Shown piece after piece: positions 1 to 5,584 of a stretch of DNA of 12,298 bases. Positions within the stretch are counted from its first letter, which is position 1, and each line of letters opens with the position of its first letter. The notes beneath the pieces were generated by a model. That model saw nothing but the letters and a program-made list of their open reading frames with translations. It had not been told where the DNA came from and did no database searches. The translations under genes and the position numbers were made by a program. Origin of the DNA: an uncultured Alphaproteobacteria bacterium (GTDB lineage Bacteria; Pseudomonadota; Alphaproteobacteria; Reyranellales; Reyranellaceae); NCBI GenBank assembly GCA_903929895.1, contig CAIYWM010000607.1, positions 1 through 12,298 of the forward strand. Direction: 5' to 3'.

Positions 1-177
1 GAGATTGGGCGCGCCGCTGGGCCCGGCATGCACGGCGAGACCGGCCGGCTTGTCGATCACCAGGATCAGCCCGTCACGGTGCAGCACGCGGGCCTGGATC
101 TGCTCGGCCGTCAGCGGCGGTGGGCGCTTGGGCGGCGCCTTTCGCGGCGCCGTATGCGGCCTCAAAGCTCGGGCCAT
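1..177 (-). CDS. RluA-family RNA pseudouridine synthase, N-terminal fragment (runs off left edge)
   Basis: Reading the minus strand from an ATG at 177-175 gives 59 codons open to the window edge. After a basic, Pro-rich leader of about 20 residues comes LTAEQIQARVLHRDGLILV, then IDKPAGLAVHAGPSG. The segment 'D-x-L-(I/V)-V-(I/V)-(D/N)-K-P-A-G-L-x-V-H' is the N-terminal signature of RluA/RluC/RluD-type synthases, which convert uridine to pseudouridine in rRNA or tRNA. The catalytic HRLD motif lies beyond the edge and cannot be checked, and which member of the family this is cannot be told. The start lies inside the 3' end of the amidase gene (16-nt overlap, 162-177), so translation is probably coupled. 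No strong Shine-Dalgarno is visible, which fits coupling. The family call is confident; the start is moderately so. Confidence 0.85.
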   Translation of the reverse strand, partial: MARALRPHTAPRKAPPKRPPPLTAEQIQARVLHRDGLILVIDKPAGLAVHAGPSGAPNL

Positions 178-1583
178 CGGTCGAGCCAGCTCTCGCTCGC
201 TTCGTAGAGCGCGGCGGCGCGCAGCACCGAGGCCTCGTCGCGGAAGCGGCCGACGATCTGCAGGCTGGTCGGCAGGCCCCCCGAATCGTAGCCGTTGCAG
301 ATCGAGAGGGCGGGGTGGCCGGTGATGTTGAAGGGCATCGTGTAGGGGAACCAGTTGCGCCGCAGCTCGCCGGCCTCGACACCGTCGATGGTGATCGGAT
401 CGAACAGGTCCTGGTCGATCGGCAGGGCGGTGCGCGACACGGTCGGCGTGACCAGGAAGTCTGCCGTCTCGAACCAGCCCTGGACCATGCGGAAGAGGTC
501 GCTGCGCTGGAACATGGCGCGCTGATAGTCTGCCCCCGACCAGTCCGCCGCCTCGGCGACCTGGCGCACCAGCGAGGGCGTCATGCGGTTGCCGTCGCGC
601 CGGATCATCTCGTCGAAGCGCGCCTTCCAGGTCGTGTGGTTGATCACCTTCCACGCCGAGCTGAGATCGGGCAGTTCCTCGGTGAGTTCCACCAGCTCGG
701 CGCCCAGTTCGCGCAGGCGCGCCAGCGACTGCTCGAAGGCGGAGCGAACGTCCTTCGCCACCAGCGTGTTGCCCAGCGTGGCGCTATAGAGGATGCGTTT
801 GCCCTTGAGATCTCCCTCGGCGCGGGCCGCCGCCAGATAGTCCGGCGGTTCGATGCCGATCGACCACGGATCGGACGGATGCGGCCCGGCCATCGCCTGC
901 AGCATCAGGGCGGTGTCCATCACCGTGCGCGTCATCGGCGTCACATAGGTGTAGTTGCCGAAGGCGTCGGCCACCTGGCTGTGCGGGATCACGCCGTTGC
1001 TCTGCTTCAGCCCGACCATGCCGTTGATGGCGGCGGGAATGCGCGTCGAGCCGCCGCCGTCGGTGGCGATGCCGATCGGCCCGATGCCTGCCGCGACGGC
1101 CACCGCCGCGCCGCCGCTGGAGCCGCCGGACGTGTGCGCCGCACTCCAGGCGTTGCGGGTGCGGCCAAACAGCGGCCCGTCGGTCAGCGACTTGTGGCCG
1201 AACTCCGGGGTCGTCGTCTTGCCGAACAGGATGCCGCCCGCGCCCTTTACACGCGCCGCGCAGACCGCGTCTTCCTTCGGCACGTTGTTCTCGTAGAGCA
1301 GGGACCCGAACGTGGTGCGCACGCCCGCCGTGTTCACGAGATCCTTGGCGGCGAACGGAATGCCGTGCAGCAGTCCCAGCGGCTCGCCTTTCATGACGGC
1401 GTCTTCCGCCGCCTTGGCCGCGGCGCGGGCCTGATCCGGCACCAGAGTGATGAAGCAGTTCAGCACCGGCTGCAGCCGCTCGGCCCGCGCCAGCACGGCA
1501 TCGGTCAATTCGACGGGCGAGATCTTCCTGGCGGCGATCTGCTCACGCAGTTCGGAGGCGGGCAGGCGGGTGAGGTCGGTCAT
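162..1583 (-). CDS. Amidase-signature family amidohydrolase (GatA/FAAH-like)
   Basis: A 473-aa hydrolase that should cleave a carboxamide (R-CONH2 to acid plus ammonia) or a related amide or ester. The Ser-cisSer-Lys triad is visible: Lys80 (in FAAKDLV), Ser155 (in SGGSSGG) and Ser179 (in TDGGGSTR). The spacings of 75 and 24 residues are the same as in mammalian fatty acid amide hydrolase (142/217/241). Length is typical of the family. I chose the ATG at 1583 because AAGGAAG lies just upstream; an in-frame ATG 11 codons earlier falls at the edge of the palindromic repeat region and is less likely. No gatB or gatC is nearby, so this is a stand-alone amidase rather than the tRNA amidotransferase subunit. 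The substrate cannot be deduced. The 3' end overlaps the start of the RluA-family gene, and upstream the repeat at 1611-1717 occupies most of the leader. Confidence 0.93.
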   Translation of the reverse strand: MTDLTRLPASELREQIAARKISPVELTDAVLARAERLQPVLNCFITLVPDQARAAAKAAEDAVMKGEPLGLLHGIPFAAKDLVNTAGVRTTFGSLLYENNVPKEDAVCAARVKGAGGILFGKTTTPEFGHKSLTDGPLFGRTRNAWSAAHTSGGSSGGAAVAVAAGIGPIGIATDGGGSTRIPAAINGMVGLKQSNGVIPHSQVADAFGNYTYVTPMTRTVMDTALMLQAMAGPHPSDPWSIGIEPPDYLAAARAEGDLKGKRILYSATLGNTLVAKDVRSAFEQSLARLRELGAELVELTEELPDLSSAWKVINHTTWKARFDEMIRRDGNRMTPSLVRQVAEAADWSGADYQRAMFQRSDLFRMVQGWFETADFLVTPTVSRTALPIDQDLFDPITIDGVEAGELRRNWFPYTMPFNITGHPALSICNGYDSGGLPTSLQIVGRFRDEASVLRAAALYEASESWLDRWPEL

Positions 1584-1610
1584 GGTCTTCCTTGGCTCGC
1601 TACCCAGGAC

Positions 1611-1717
1611 CCTCATCCTGAGGAGGTCGTGAAGCGACCGTCTCGAAGGATGGGATACGCAGGCGCTGTCTGTTGCCCATCCTTCGAGACGGCCCTGCGG
1701 GCCTCCTCAGGATGAGG
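1611..1717. repeat. 107-bp intergenic palindromic repeat (RIME-like mosaic inverted repeat)
   Basis: The outer arms CCTCATCCTGAGGAG (1611-1625) and CTCCTCAGGATGAGG (1703-1717) are perfect reverse complements. The inner arms at 1638-1654 (CCGTCTCGAAGGATGGG) and 1676-1692 are perfect reverse complements of 17 bp. Between inner and outer arms on each side lies a short, less conserved stretch, giving two nested palindromes around a ~21-bp centre. This layout and the CTCATCCTGAGGAG / GTCTCGAAGGATGG words match dispersed intergenic palindromes common in Rhizobiales-type genomes, of which the ~108-bp RIME elements are the described example. It encodes no protein. It sits only 27 bp upstream of the amidase ATG, in the gap between the FAH-family and amidase genes, so a read-through transcript would carry a very stable hairpin. 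Confidence 0.85.
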
Positions 1718-1735
1718 TTGTCATTCTGGTCACGG

Positions 1736-2875
1736 TTATAACCGCAGCAACCCGCGTGCCGCGAGGTTTCGCATCAGCGCTCCCGTGCCGAACGTCCAGG
1801 GCGCGATCTTGTCGCAATGGGCCACCCTGTTGGTGAGCGTGCCGAGCCTGGGCGAGCTTATCGAGACCAGGTCGCCCACCATGTGCGTGAAGCCGGTGCC
1901 GCCGGGCTTGCGCGGTTCGGTCGGCGCGAACAGCGTGCCGGTCATCAGCGCCATGCCGTCGGGATACTGATGCGCGCTCATTGCTTGGGCCACGAGATCG
2001 GTGGGATCGCGGCTGATCTTCGAAAGGTCGCTCGAGCCGCGCAGGCGGAACTGGTCGGGACCCGTCACTTCGAGATCGACCTTGGCCTGGCGGACATCGT
2101 CGAGCGAGAACGTGTCGTCGAACAGGCGGATGAAGGGACCGAGCGCACAGGACGCGTTGTTGTCCTTGGCGATGCCCAGCAGGAGCGCGCTGCGGCCTTC
2201 GATGTCGCGCAGGTTCACGTCGTTGCCGAGTGTCGCACCGACGATCCGGCCTTTGGCGCTGACGATCAGCGTCACCTCGGGCTCGGGATTGTTCCAGTCG
2301 GAATCCGGCCGGATGCCGATCTCGGCGCCGTAGCCGACGGCGGCCATGGGCAGCGCCTTGGTGAAGATCTCGGCATAGGGGCCGATGCCCACTTCGAGGT
2401 AGGGCGACCAGGCGCCGCGTGCCATCAGCGTCTTCTTCAGCGCCTCGGCCTCCGGCGAGCCCGGCTTGATGGCGCTGACATCGGCGCCGATGATCGAGTT
2501 CAGTTCGCCGCGCACCTGTTCGGCGCGCGCGGGATCGCCCTTGGCATGTTCCTCGATCAGCCGCTCCAGCAGGCTGACCGCGAAGGTGACTCCGGCGGCC
2601 TTGAGCGCCTGCAGGTCGACCGGGGCGAGCAGGTCGCCCACCCGCTCCTGCAGGGTGCCGATGCGCTCGCCCGGCGTGTTGCGCGCGAGGCCCGTCGGAT
2701 CGGGCGCATTGCAGAGATCGGCCATCGTGGGAACGGTCGCGGAGAGATCGAAGACGCCGTCGCCCCGGATCGCGACGACGGAAGGCCCCGCCGGACTTCC
2801 CGCGCGCCAGACGCGGCCGACCAGGGTGCCCGACGTGCCGTCTTCGGGCAGGATTTCGCTGAGAGATGGTGACAC
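1736..2875 (-). CDS. Fumarylacetoacetate hydrolase-family protein, KdaD-like (putative 2-keto-3-deoxy acid dehydratase or hydrolase)
   Basis: A 379-aa protein with the FAH-family catalytic core in residues ~155-345. Putative metal ligands are Glu198 and Glu200 (NPEPEV) and Asp219 (GNDVNLRDIEG). The 2 and 19 residue spacing and the 'GNDxxxRDIEG...AK...CALGP' run resemble the 2-keto-3-deoxy-D-arabinonate dehydratase (KdaD) branch more than maleylacetoacetate-pathway FAH. The first ~150 residues are an N-terminal domain without a recognised motif, and the protein is longer than KdaD itself (about 300 aa, from memory). The start is GTG at 2875, with GGAG 7 nt upstream; no better ATG exists. The gene is divergent from the DapA/NanA-superfamily gene across only 59 bp, which suggests shared control and one pathway for a keto-deoxy sugar acid. 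Family is certain; the reaction is inferred. No sugar transporter or sugar dehydrogenase lies in the window to name the substrate. Confidence 0.85.
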   Translation of the reverse strand: MSPSLSEILPEDGTSGTLVGRVWRAGSPAGPSVVAIRGDGVFDLSATVPTMADLCNAPDPTGLARNTPGERIGTLQERVGDLLAPVDLQALKAAGVTFAVSLLERLIEEHAKGDPARAEQVRGELNSIIGADVSAIKPGSPEAEALKKTLMARGAWSPYLEVGIGPYAEIFTKALPMAAVGYGAEIGIRPDSDWNNPEPEVTLIVSAKGRIVGATLGNDVNLRDIEGRSALLLGIAKDNNASCALGPFIRLFDDTFSLDDVRQAKVDLEVTGPDQFRLRGSSDLSKISRDPTDLVAQAMSAHQYPDGMALMTGTLFAPTEPRKPGGTGFTHMVGDLVSISSPRLGTLTNRVAHCDKIAPWTFGTGALMRNLAARGLLRL

Positions 2876-2934
2876 TGGACGTCTCCGGCGCTTCGTTGCA
2901 GAAAAGGCGCGCCATTCCCGGGAGAAATAAGATC

Positions 2935-3876
2935 ATGGTCGCAGCACGGATCAAAGGCGTTCTTTCGCCCGTCGTCACGCCCTTCAAGCGCGACCTGTCG
3001 CCCGATGTCGGCCGCTTCATCGCCCACTGCAAGTGGCTGATCAGCCAGGATTGCGGCCTCGCGGTCTTCGGCACCAACTCGGAAGCCAACTCCCTGTCGG
3101 CGAAAGAGCGGATGAGCCTGCTCGAAGCCGTCGTCGCGGCTGGCGTGCCGACCGCGCGCATGATGCCCGGCACCGGCGCCTGCTCGATCACCGAGGCGGC
3201 CGAGGTGAGCGCGCATGCGGTGAAGCTCGGCGTCGGCGGCGTGCTGATGCTGCCGCCTTTCTATTACAAGGGTGTCCCGGAGGAGGGACTGTTCCGCTTC
3301 TACTCGGAAGTCGTGCAGCGGGTCGGTGACGACCGCCTCCGCGTTTATCTCTACCATATCCCCGGGGTCTCGGGCGTGCCGATCACGCACAAGCTGGTCG
3401 AGCGGCTGATGAAGGCCTATCCGAAGCAGATCGCCGGCATGAAGGATTCGTCGGACGACTGGCCCCATACGAAGAGCATGATCGACGCCTTCGCCAGGGA
3501 CGGCTTCGACGTCTTCTCCGGCAACGAGAAGCCGATCCTGGAGAACCTGAAGGCGGGTGGCGTCGGCTGCATCAGCGCCACCGCCAACATCAACCCGGGC
3601 AAGATCGCCGAGACGATCAAGGCCTACGGCACGCCGGAAGGCGACAAGCTGCAGGCCTGGATCAACGAGGTCCGCGGCGTCATGCAGGGCTATGTGATGA
3701 TCCCGGCGCTTAAGTACGTGATTGCGCACTATGGCAGCGACCCGCACTGGAACCCGGTCCGTCCGCCGCTCGTCGAGATCGACGAGAAGACCGGGCGCGA
3801 CATGATCGAGAAGCTCGACAAGCTCGGCTTCACCATGCCCGGCCTCAAGCAGGCAATGGCGGTCGCAGCCGAATAG
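2935..3876 (+). CDS. Dihydrodipicolinate synthase/N-acetylneuraminate lyase-superfamily protein (not a true DapA)
   Basis: A 313-aa (beta/alpha)8-barrel class I aldolase-type enzyme that should form a Schiff base with a 2-oxo acid. Visible residues are Lys170 in GMKDSSDDW (Schiff base) and Tyr140 in YLYHIPGVSG (proton relay), 30 residues apart. The pyruvate carboxylate loop, usually GTTGE, here reads GTNSE (46-50). The Arg that follows the YNxP motif in E. coli DapA (Arg138) is replaced by Val145, which argues against aspartate-semialdehyde as substrate. A role as a keto-deoxy acid aldolase or dehydratase is more likely, in line with the divergent KdaD-like gene. The ATG at 2935 was chosen because GGGAGA lies 9 nt upstream; an in-frame start at 2866 would overlap the divergent gene. 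It ends 26 bp before the convergent NTF2-like gene, and no terminator is evident there. Confidence 0.9.
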   Translation: MVAARIKGVLSPVVTPFKRDLSPDVGRFIAHCKWLISQDCGLAVFGTNSEANSLSAKERMSLLEAVVAAGVPTARMMPGTGACSITEAAEVSAHAVKLGVGGVLMLPPFYYKGVPEEGLFRFYSEVVQRVGDDRLRVYLYHIPGVSGVPITHKLVERLMKAYPKQIAGMKDSSDDWPHTKSMIDAFARDGFDVFSGNEKPILENLKAGGVGCISATANINPGKIAETIKAYGTPEGDKLQAWINEVRGVMQGYVMIPALKYVIAHYGSDPHWNPVRPPLVEIDEKTGRDMIEKLDKLGFTMPGLKQAMAVAAE

Positions 3877-3902
3877 GTCAGGCGAACGCCAACGCGCCCG
3901 GA

Positions 3903-4349
3903 CTACTGTCGCGTCGCCGCCTTGGGCGACGAATGATGATGCTGGATCATCCATCGGCCATCTCGCTTCACGATCAGCATGGTGAAGCGGGCCGGACGCG
4001 GCACGTCGCCCTCTGACGCCCGCGCGAAATTGTAGAACCCGGTGCTGACTACGGCGTTCTCGTCGAGAGTGATCGTTCGCCGCTCAACGATCGCGTTCTT
4101 GCGTCCGCTGCCGGTGAGATCCTTGAAGTAGGTGCGGATCTGCTCGGTCCCTTCCGACATTACGGGGCTCGTCGTGCCGAGGAGGATGGCGTCCGGGGCA
4201 TAGAGTGCGACCAGGGCTTCGCGATCGTTGGCGCTGTAAGTGGCGGCCCACTGGTCGATCAACATGTTTGCATCTTCTGCGGGGCCGGCGAAAGAGGTCA
4301 TGGATGTCAGCAGGAGCGGCAGGCAGAGAAGTGCAGTGAACGGCTTCAT
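3903..4349 (-). CDS. Secreted NTF2-like protein, SgcJ/EcaC (DUF4440/SnoaL-like) family
   Basis: A 148-aa protein. Residues 1-21 form a Sec signal peptide: MKPF, a hydrophobic stretch (TALLCLPLLLTS), then SFA with probable cleavage before Gly22. The mature part is one cone-shaped NTF2-like domain: an amphipathic helix with W-A-x-x-Y-S-A-N-D near 34-43, Y-A-P-D-A (51-55), and a C-terminal strand ending in R-W-M-I-Q-H-H-H-S-S. The last motif is characteristic of the SgcJ/EcaC group, whose members bind small ligands or associate as dimers; most have no proven activity. It is probably periplasmic. The ATG at 4349 was chosen because the signal peptide starts there and AAGGGA precedes it; the upstream in-frame extension has no signal-like sequence. 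It is a single gene, convergent with the aldolase gene and divergent from the lipoproteins. Confidence 0.85.
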   Translation of the reverse strand: MKPFTALLCLPLLLTSMTSFAGPAEDANMLIDQWAATYSANDREALVALYAPDAILLGTTSPVMSEGTEQIRTYFKDLTGSGRKNAIVERRTITLDENAVVSTGFYNFARASEGDVPRPARFTMLIVKRDGRWMIQHHHSSPKAATRQ

Positions 4350-4405
4350 GATGATGTCCCTTCTTTGTCGTCCGGCCGGCGATTCGACAGCGCCGCCGCC
4401 TGGAC

Positions 4406-4434
4406 ATGCTATGGCGGCCAACGCCCTTGACCAA
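4406..4434 (-). promoter_or_regulatory. Possible sigma-70-type promoter for the NTF2-like gene
   Basis: On the minus strand TTGGTC (4434-4429) is followed after 17 nt by TAGCAT (4411-4406), about 57 bp upstream of the ATG at 4349. The -35 match is poor (3/6) and the -10 moderate (4/6). The rest of the 263-bp gap 4350-4612 holds no gene I can support. On the plus strand the best candidate for the lipoprotein operon is TTGTTC (4548-4553), 17 nt, TAGTCT (4571-4576), which is weak. Confidence 0.25.
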
Positions 4435-4612
4435 TTCCCATACTGCTTGATTCTTGAGGGCCGCCACATCGGCGGTGCAAGAGGTCATGACGCGACGAGG
4501 TGCATTCGCTGGACGGTGCGGCTTCTACTGAGAGTTGTTTATTGATCTTGTTCATCGCCGCGGCGCTCTCTAGTCTCCCTGTGTCAGACAACGAAAATGA
4601 GTTGGGGGAAGA

Positions 4613-5008
4613 ATGAGTTCTACGCGTGTTTTGCGAGCCGTGCTGGCCATCGGGACAGCCGCGTTGCTCGGCGCCTGTGCGGACGGCTGGGCCACGACGC
4701 AGGTGACGCCGACGGCGGCGGCGGCCGGGCGGGCACGGACGCCTGTCGACAAGATCCAGATCATCGAGGGCGACGTCACGGACAGGCCGTACAAGTCGCT
4801 GGGCGACGTCTCGGCAACCGTCAACAAGACCACGCTCTTCAATGCCGATCCGACACGCGAGATGGTCAACAACAGGTTGAAGGCCGAGGCGGCAAAGCTG
4901 GGCGCCGACGCGGTGATCCAGGTCCGCTACGGGACGGTCGGAATGGGCCTGGTCAGCTGGGGCTCGCTGGATGGCAAAGGGCGGGCGATTGCCTATGACA
5001 ACCAGTAG
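4613..5008 (+). CDS. Small lipoprotein with a heavy-metal-binding/RcsF-like domain
   Basis: A 131-aa predicted lipoprotein. The signal sequence ends in the lipobox L19-G20-A21-C22 (ALLGAC), so the mature protein would be lipidated on Cys22. A low-complexity Ala/Thr-rich linker follows. Residues ~47-130 form an alpha/beta domain with the pattern 'V-D-K-I-Q-I-I-E-G-D-V...Y-K-S-L-G-D-V-S' then 'L-K-A-E-A-A-K-L-G-A-D-A-V-I-Q-V-R-Y'. That strand - helix (AAxLGADAVI) - strand order is seen in YbjQ/heavy-metal-binding and RcsF-like domains; the assignment is by pattern only. GGGGGAA sits immediately before the ATG. The last 14 nt overlap the next lipoprotein gene, so the two are co-translated and likely act in the same envelope compartment. 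Function is unknown. Confidence 0.8.
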   Translation: MSSTRVLRAVLAIGTAALLGACADGWATTQVTPTAAAAGRARTPVDKIQIIEGDVTDRPYKSLGDVSATVNKTTLFNADPTREMVNNRLKAEAAKLGADAVIQVRYGTVGMGLVSWGSLDGKGRAIAYDNQ

Positions 5009-5396
5009 AGCGGCGGCTCTGGCCCTGGCAGTCGTGCTGGCCGGGTGCGCGCGCAATGCGCCGCAGCTGCCGCCCGATCTCAGCCATCTTCCGCCCGAGC
5101 AGCGACTCCTCGTCGGCGATCAGGAAAGCCCGGAGGGCAAGCTGAACTGTCCGGAGCTGAAGGAAGAGGCCGTGAAAGCCAATGCCGCCAGCCGACAGCT
5201 CGAGGGAATCATTGCTTCCAACCGAGGTTACAATACCGCGATCATCTATGTGAGCAGCTTCCTGCCTCCACTGGCACTTGCTGCGCGCACGGATGAGGAA
5301 GCGAAGACGTCGCTGGACAGTCTTCAGATCCGGCGCGACCGTATCGATCGGCTGGCAAAGGCGAAGAACTGCGGCGCGATGCCGTCGAGCAATTGA
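4995..5396 (+). CDS. Small lipoprotein of unknown function
   Basis: A 133-aa predicted lipoprotein with lipobox L15-A16-G17-C18 after a short hydrophobic signal (AAALALAVVLAGC). The mature part has a Pro-rich segment (PQLPPDLSHLPPEQR), a helix starting at the conserved-looking LNCPELKEE, a hydrophobic stretch around NTAIIYVSSFLPPLALAAR that could insert in or lie against a membrane, and a charged C-terminal helix (LDSLQIRRDRIDRLAKAKNC). The Cys residues in LNCPEL and AKNCG could form a disulfide in the periplasm. I do not recognise a named family. The ATG at 4995 is chosen because it directly precedes the signal peptide and overlaps the upstream gene by 14 nt; an in-frame ATG at 4971 would add eight residues. 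The stop codon lies inside the -35 box of the promoter at 5393. Confidence 0.8.
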   Translation: MTTSRAAALALAVVLAGCARNAPQLPPDLSHLPPEQRLLVGDQESPEGKLNCPELKEEAVKANAASRQLEGIIASNRGYNTAIIYVSSFLPPLALAARTDEEAKTSLDSLQIRRDRIDRLAKAKNCGAMPSSN

Positions 5397-5422
5397 CACT
5401 CGCAAAGGCAAAGGACTATAAA
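5393..5422 (+). promoter_or_regulatory. Near-consensus sigma-70 promoter
   Basis: TTGACA (5393-5398, a perfect -35) is followed after 18 nt by TATAAA (5417-5422, 5/6 match to TATAAT, in the AT run TATAAAAT). It is the best promoter match I see in the window. The TGA stop of the upstream lipoprotein is embedded in the -35 box. A start of transcription 6-8 nt after the -10 falls at about 5429-5431, and the next plus-strand gene does not begin until 5585. The promoter therefore drives either a short RNA or a long leader. Confidence 0.55.
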
Positions 5423-5428
5423 ATCGCC

Positions 5429-5479
5429 ATGCTCAAGACCCTGTCCCACAACGCTTGGTATTTTACGCCCCTCACATAG
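5429..5479 (+). CDS. Possible 16-codon leader peptide (leaderless mini-ORF)
   Basis: An ATG at 5429 coincides with the predicted transcription start (6 nt after the -10 box). It opens a 16-residue frame, MLKTLSHNAWYFTPLT, with stop TAG at 5477-5479. It has no Shine-Dalgarno, so it would have to be read as leaderless mRNA. It contains Trp-Tyr-Phe in a row, and its stop codon touches the GGCGGC segment that can pair with the left arm of the terminator. A ribosome stalled on or released from this frame could thus affect termination. An ORF this short can easily occur by chance. Confidence 0.2.
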   Translation: MLKTLSHNAWYFTPLT

Positions 5480-5503
5480 GCGGCGCGAAGGGTCATGACT
5501 CAA

Positions 5504-5531
5504 CGAAGCCGCCGCATCCCGGCGGCTTTCG
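5504..5531 (+). terminator. Intrinsic-terminator-like hairpin
   Basis: Left arm AAGCCGCCG (5506-5514) pairs perfectly with CGGCGGCTT (5520-5528) around a 5-nt loop. Two more pairs (5504-5505 with 5530-5531) form if T5529 is bulged. The 3' tract TTTCGTGTTCT is only moderately U-rich, so termination may be partial. It could end the short RNA starting near 5429 and also the lipoprotein operon. Confidence 0.6.
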
Positions 5532-5546
5532 TGTTCTAGGACTTGG

Positions 5547-5579
5547 CCTCCGGGCCGCGGCGGAACCCGCAACCGGAGG
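5547..5579 (+). promoter_or_regulatory. Hairpin sequestering the ribosome binding site of the first GNAT gene
   Basis: CCTCCGG (5547-5553) is the exact reverse complement of CCGGAGG (5573-5579), which contains the Shine-Dalgarno of the gene starting at 5585 (GGAGG, 5 nt before ATG). The 19-nt loop can itself form a short GCGG/CCGC stem (5557-5560 with 5567-5570). In the folded RNA the binding site would be hidden, so translation may depend on unfolding, an activator, or an antisense RNA. Confidence 0.45.
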
Positions 5580-5584
5580 ACGAC

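Larger units (their letters stand above)
5429..5537 (+). ncRNA. Candidate small structured RNA or attenuator leader
   Basis: The transcript predicted from the promoter at 5393-5422 to the terminator-like hairpin ending at 5531 is about 105 nt. It can fold compactly: TCA-GACCCT (5433-5442, with one unpaired A) pairs with AGGGTC-TGA (5489-5498), closing a domain. A small hairpin CGCC (5466-5469)/GGCG (5479-5482) forms inside it. Five nt later the terminator-like hairpin begins. This is the architecture of a trans-acting sRNA. A competing pairing, GGCGGC (5479-5484) with GCCGCC (5508-5513), would disrupt the terminator, so it could instead be a conditional leader for the GNAT genes. I do not recognise a known RNA family. 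Confidence 0.42.

Noticed and set aside
162..1583. Annotation as gatA, the tRNA amidotransferase subunit
   Set aside because: The triad is shared by all amidase-signature enzymes; gatC and gatB are absent from the neighbourhood and the context is catabolic.
120..1715. Long open frame on the plus strand, 531 codons, antisense to the amidase
   Set aside because: It has Arg/Ala/Gly/His-rich low-information composition and no motifs, and it mirrors the amidase, whose triad is intact. It is a shadow of high third-position GC.
1611..1717. Palindrome considered as an intrinsic terminator or an insertion sequence end
   Set aside because: There is no U tract after either arm, it is too long and nested, and no transposase or target duplication is nearby. 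A dispersed intergenic palindrome fits better.
1707..3191. 494-codon minus-strand open frame covering the FAH gene and part of the divergent aldolase
   Set aside because: It is Arg/Pro/Ala-rich with no domain, and it overlaps two well-supported genes in other frames.
2935..3876. Annotation as dapA (4-hydroxy-tetrahydrodipicolinate synthase)
   Set aside because: The substrate-carboxylate Arg of DapA is Val145 and the GTTGE loop is altered to GTNSE, so a housekeeping DapA role is unlikely.
2557..3954. 465-codon minus-strand open frame opposite the aldolase gene
   Set aside because: It has the composition of a reverse-complement shadow; the plus-strand aldolase has catalytic Lys and Tyr in place.
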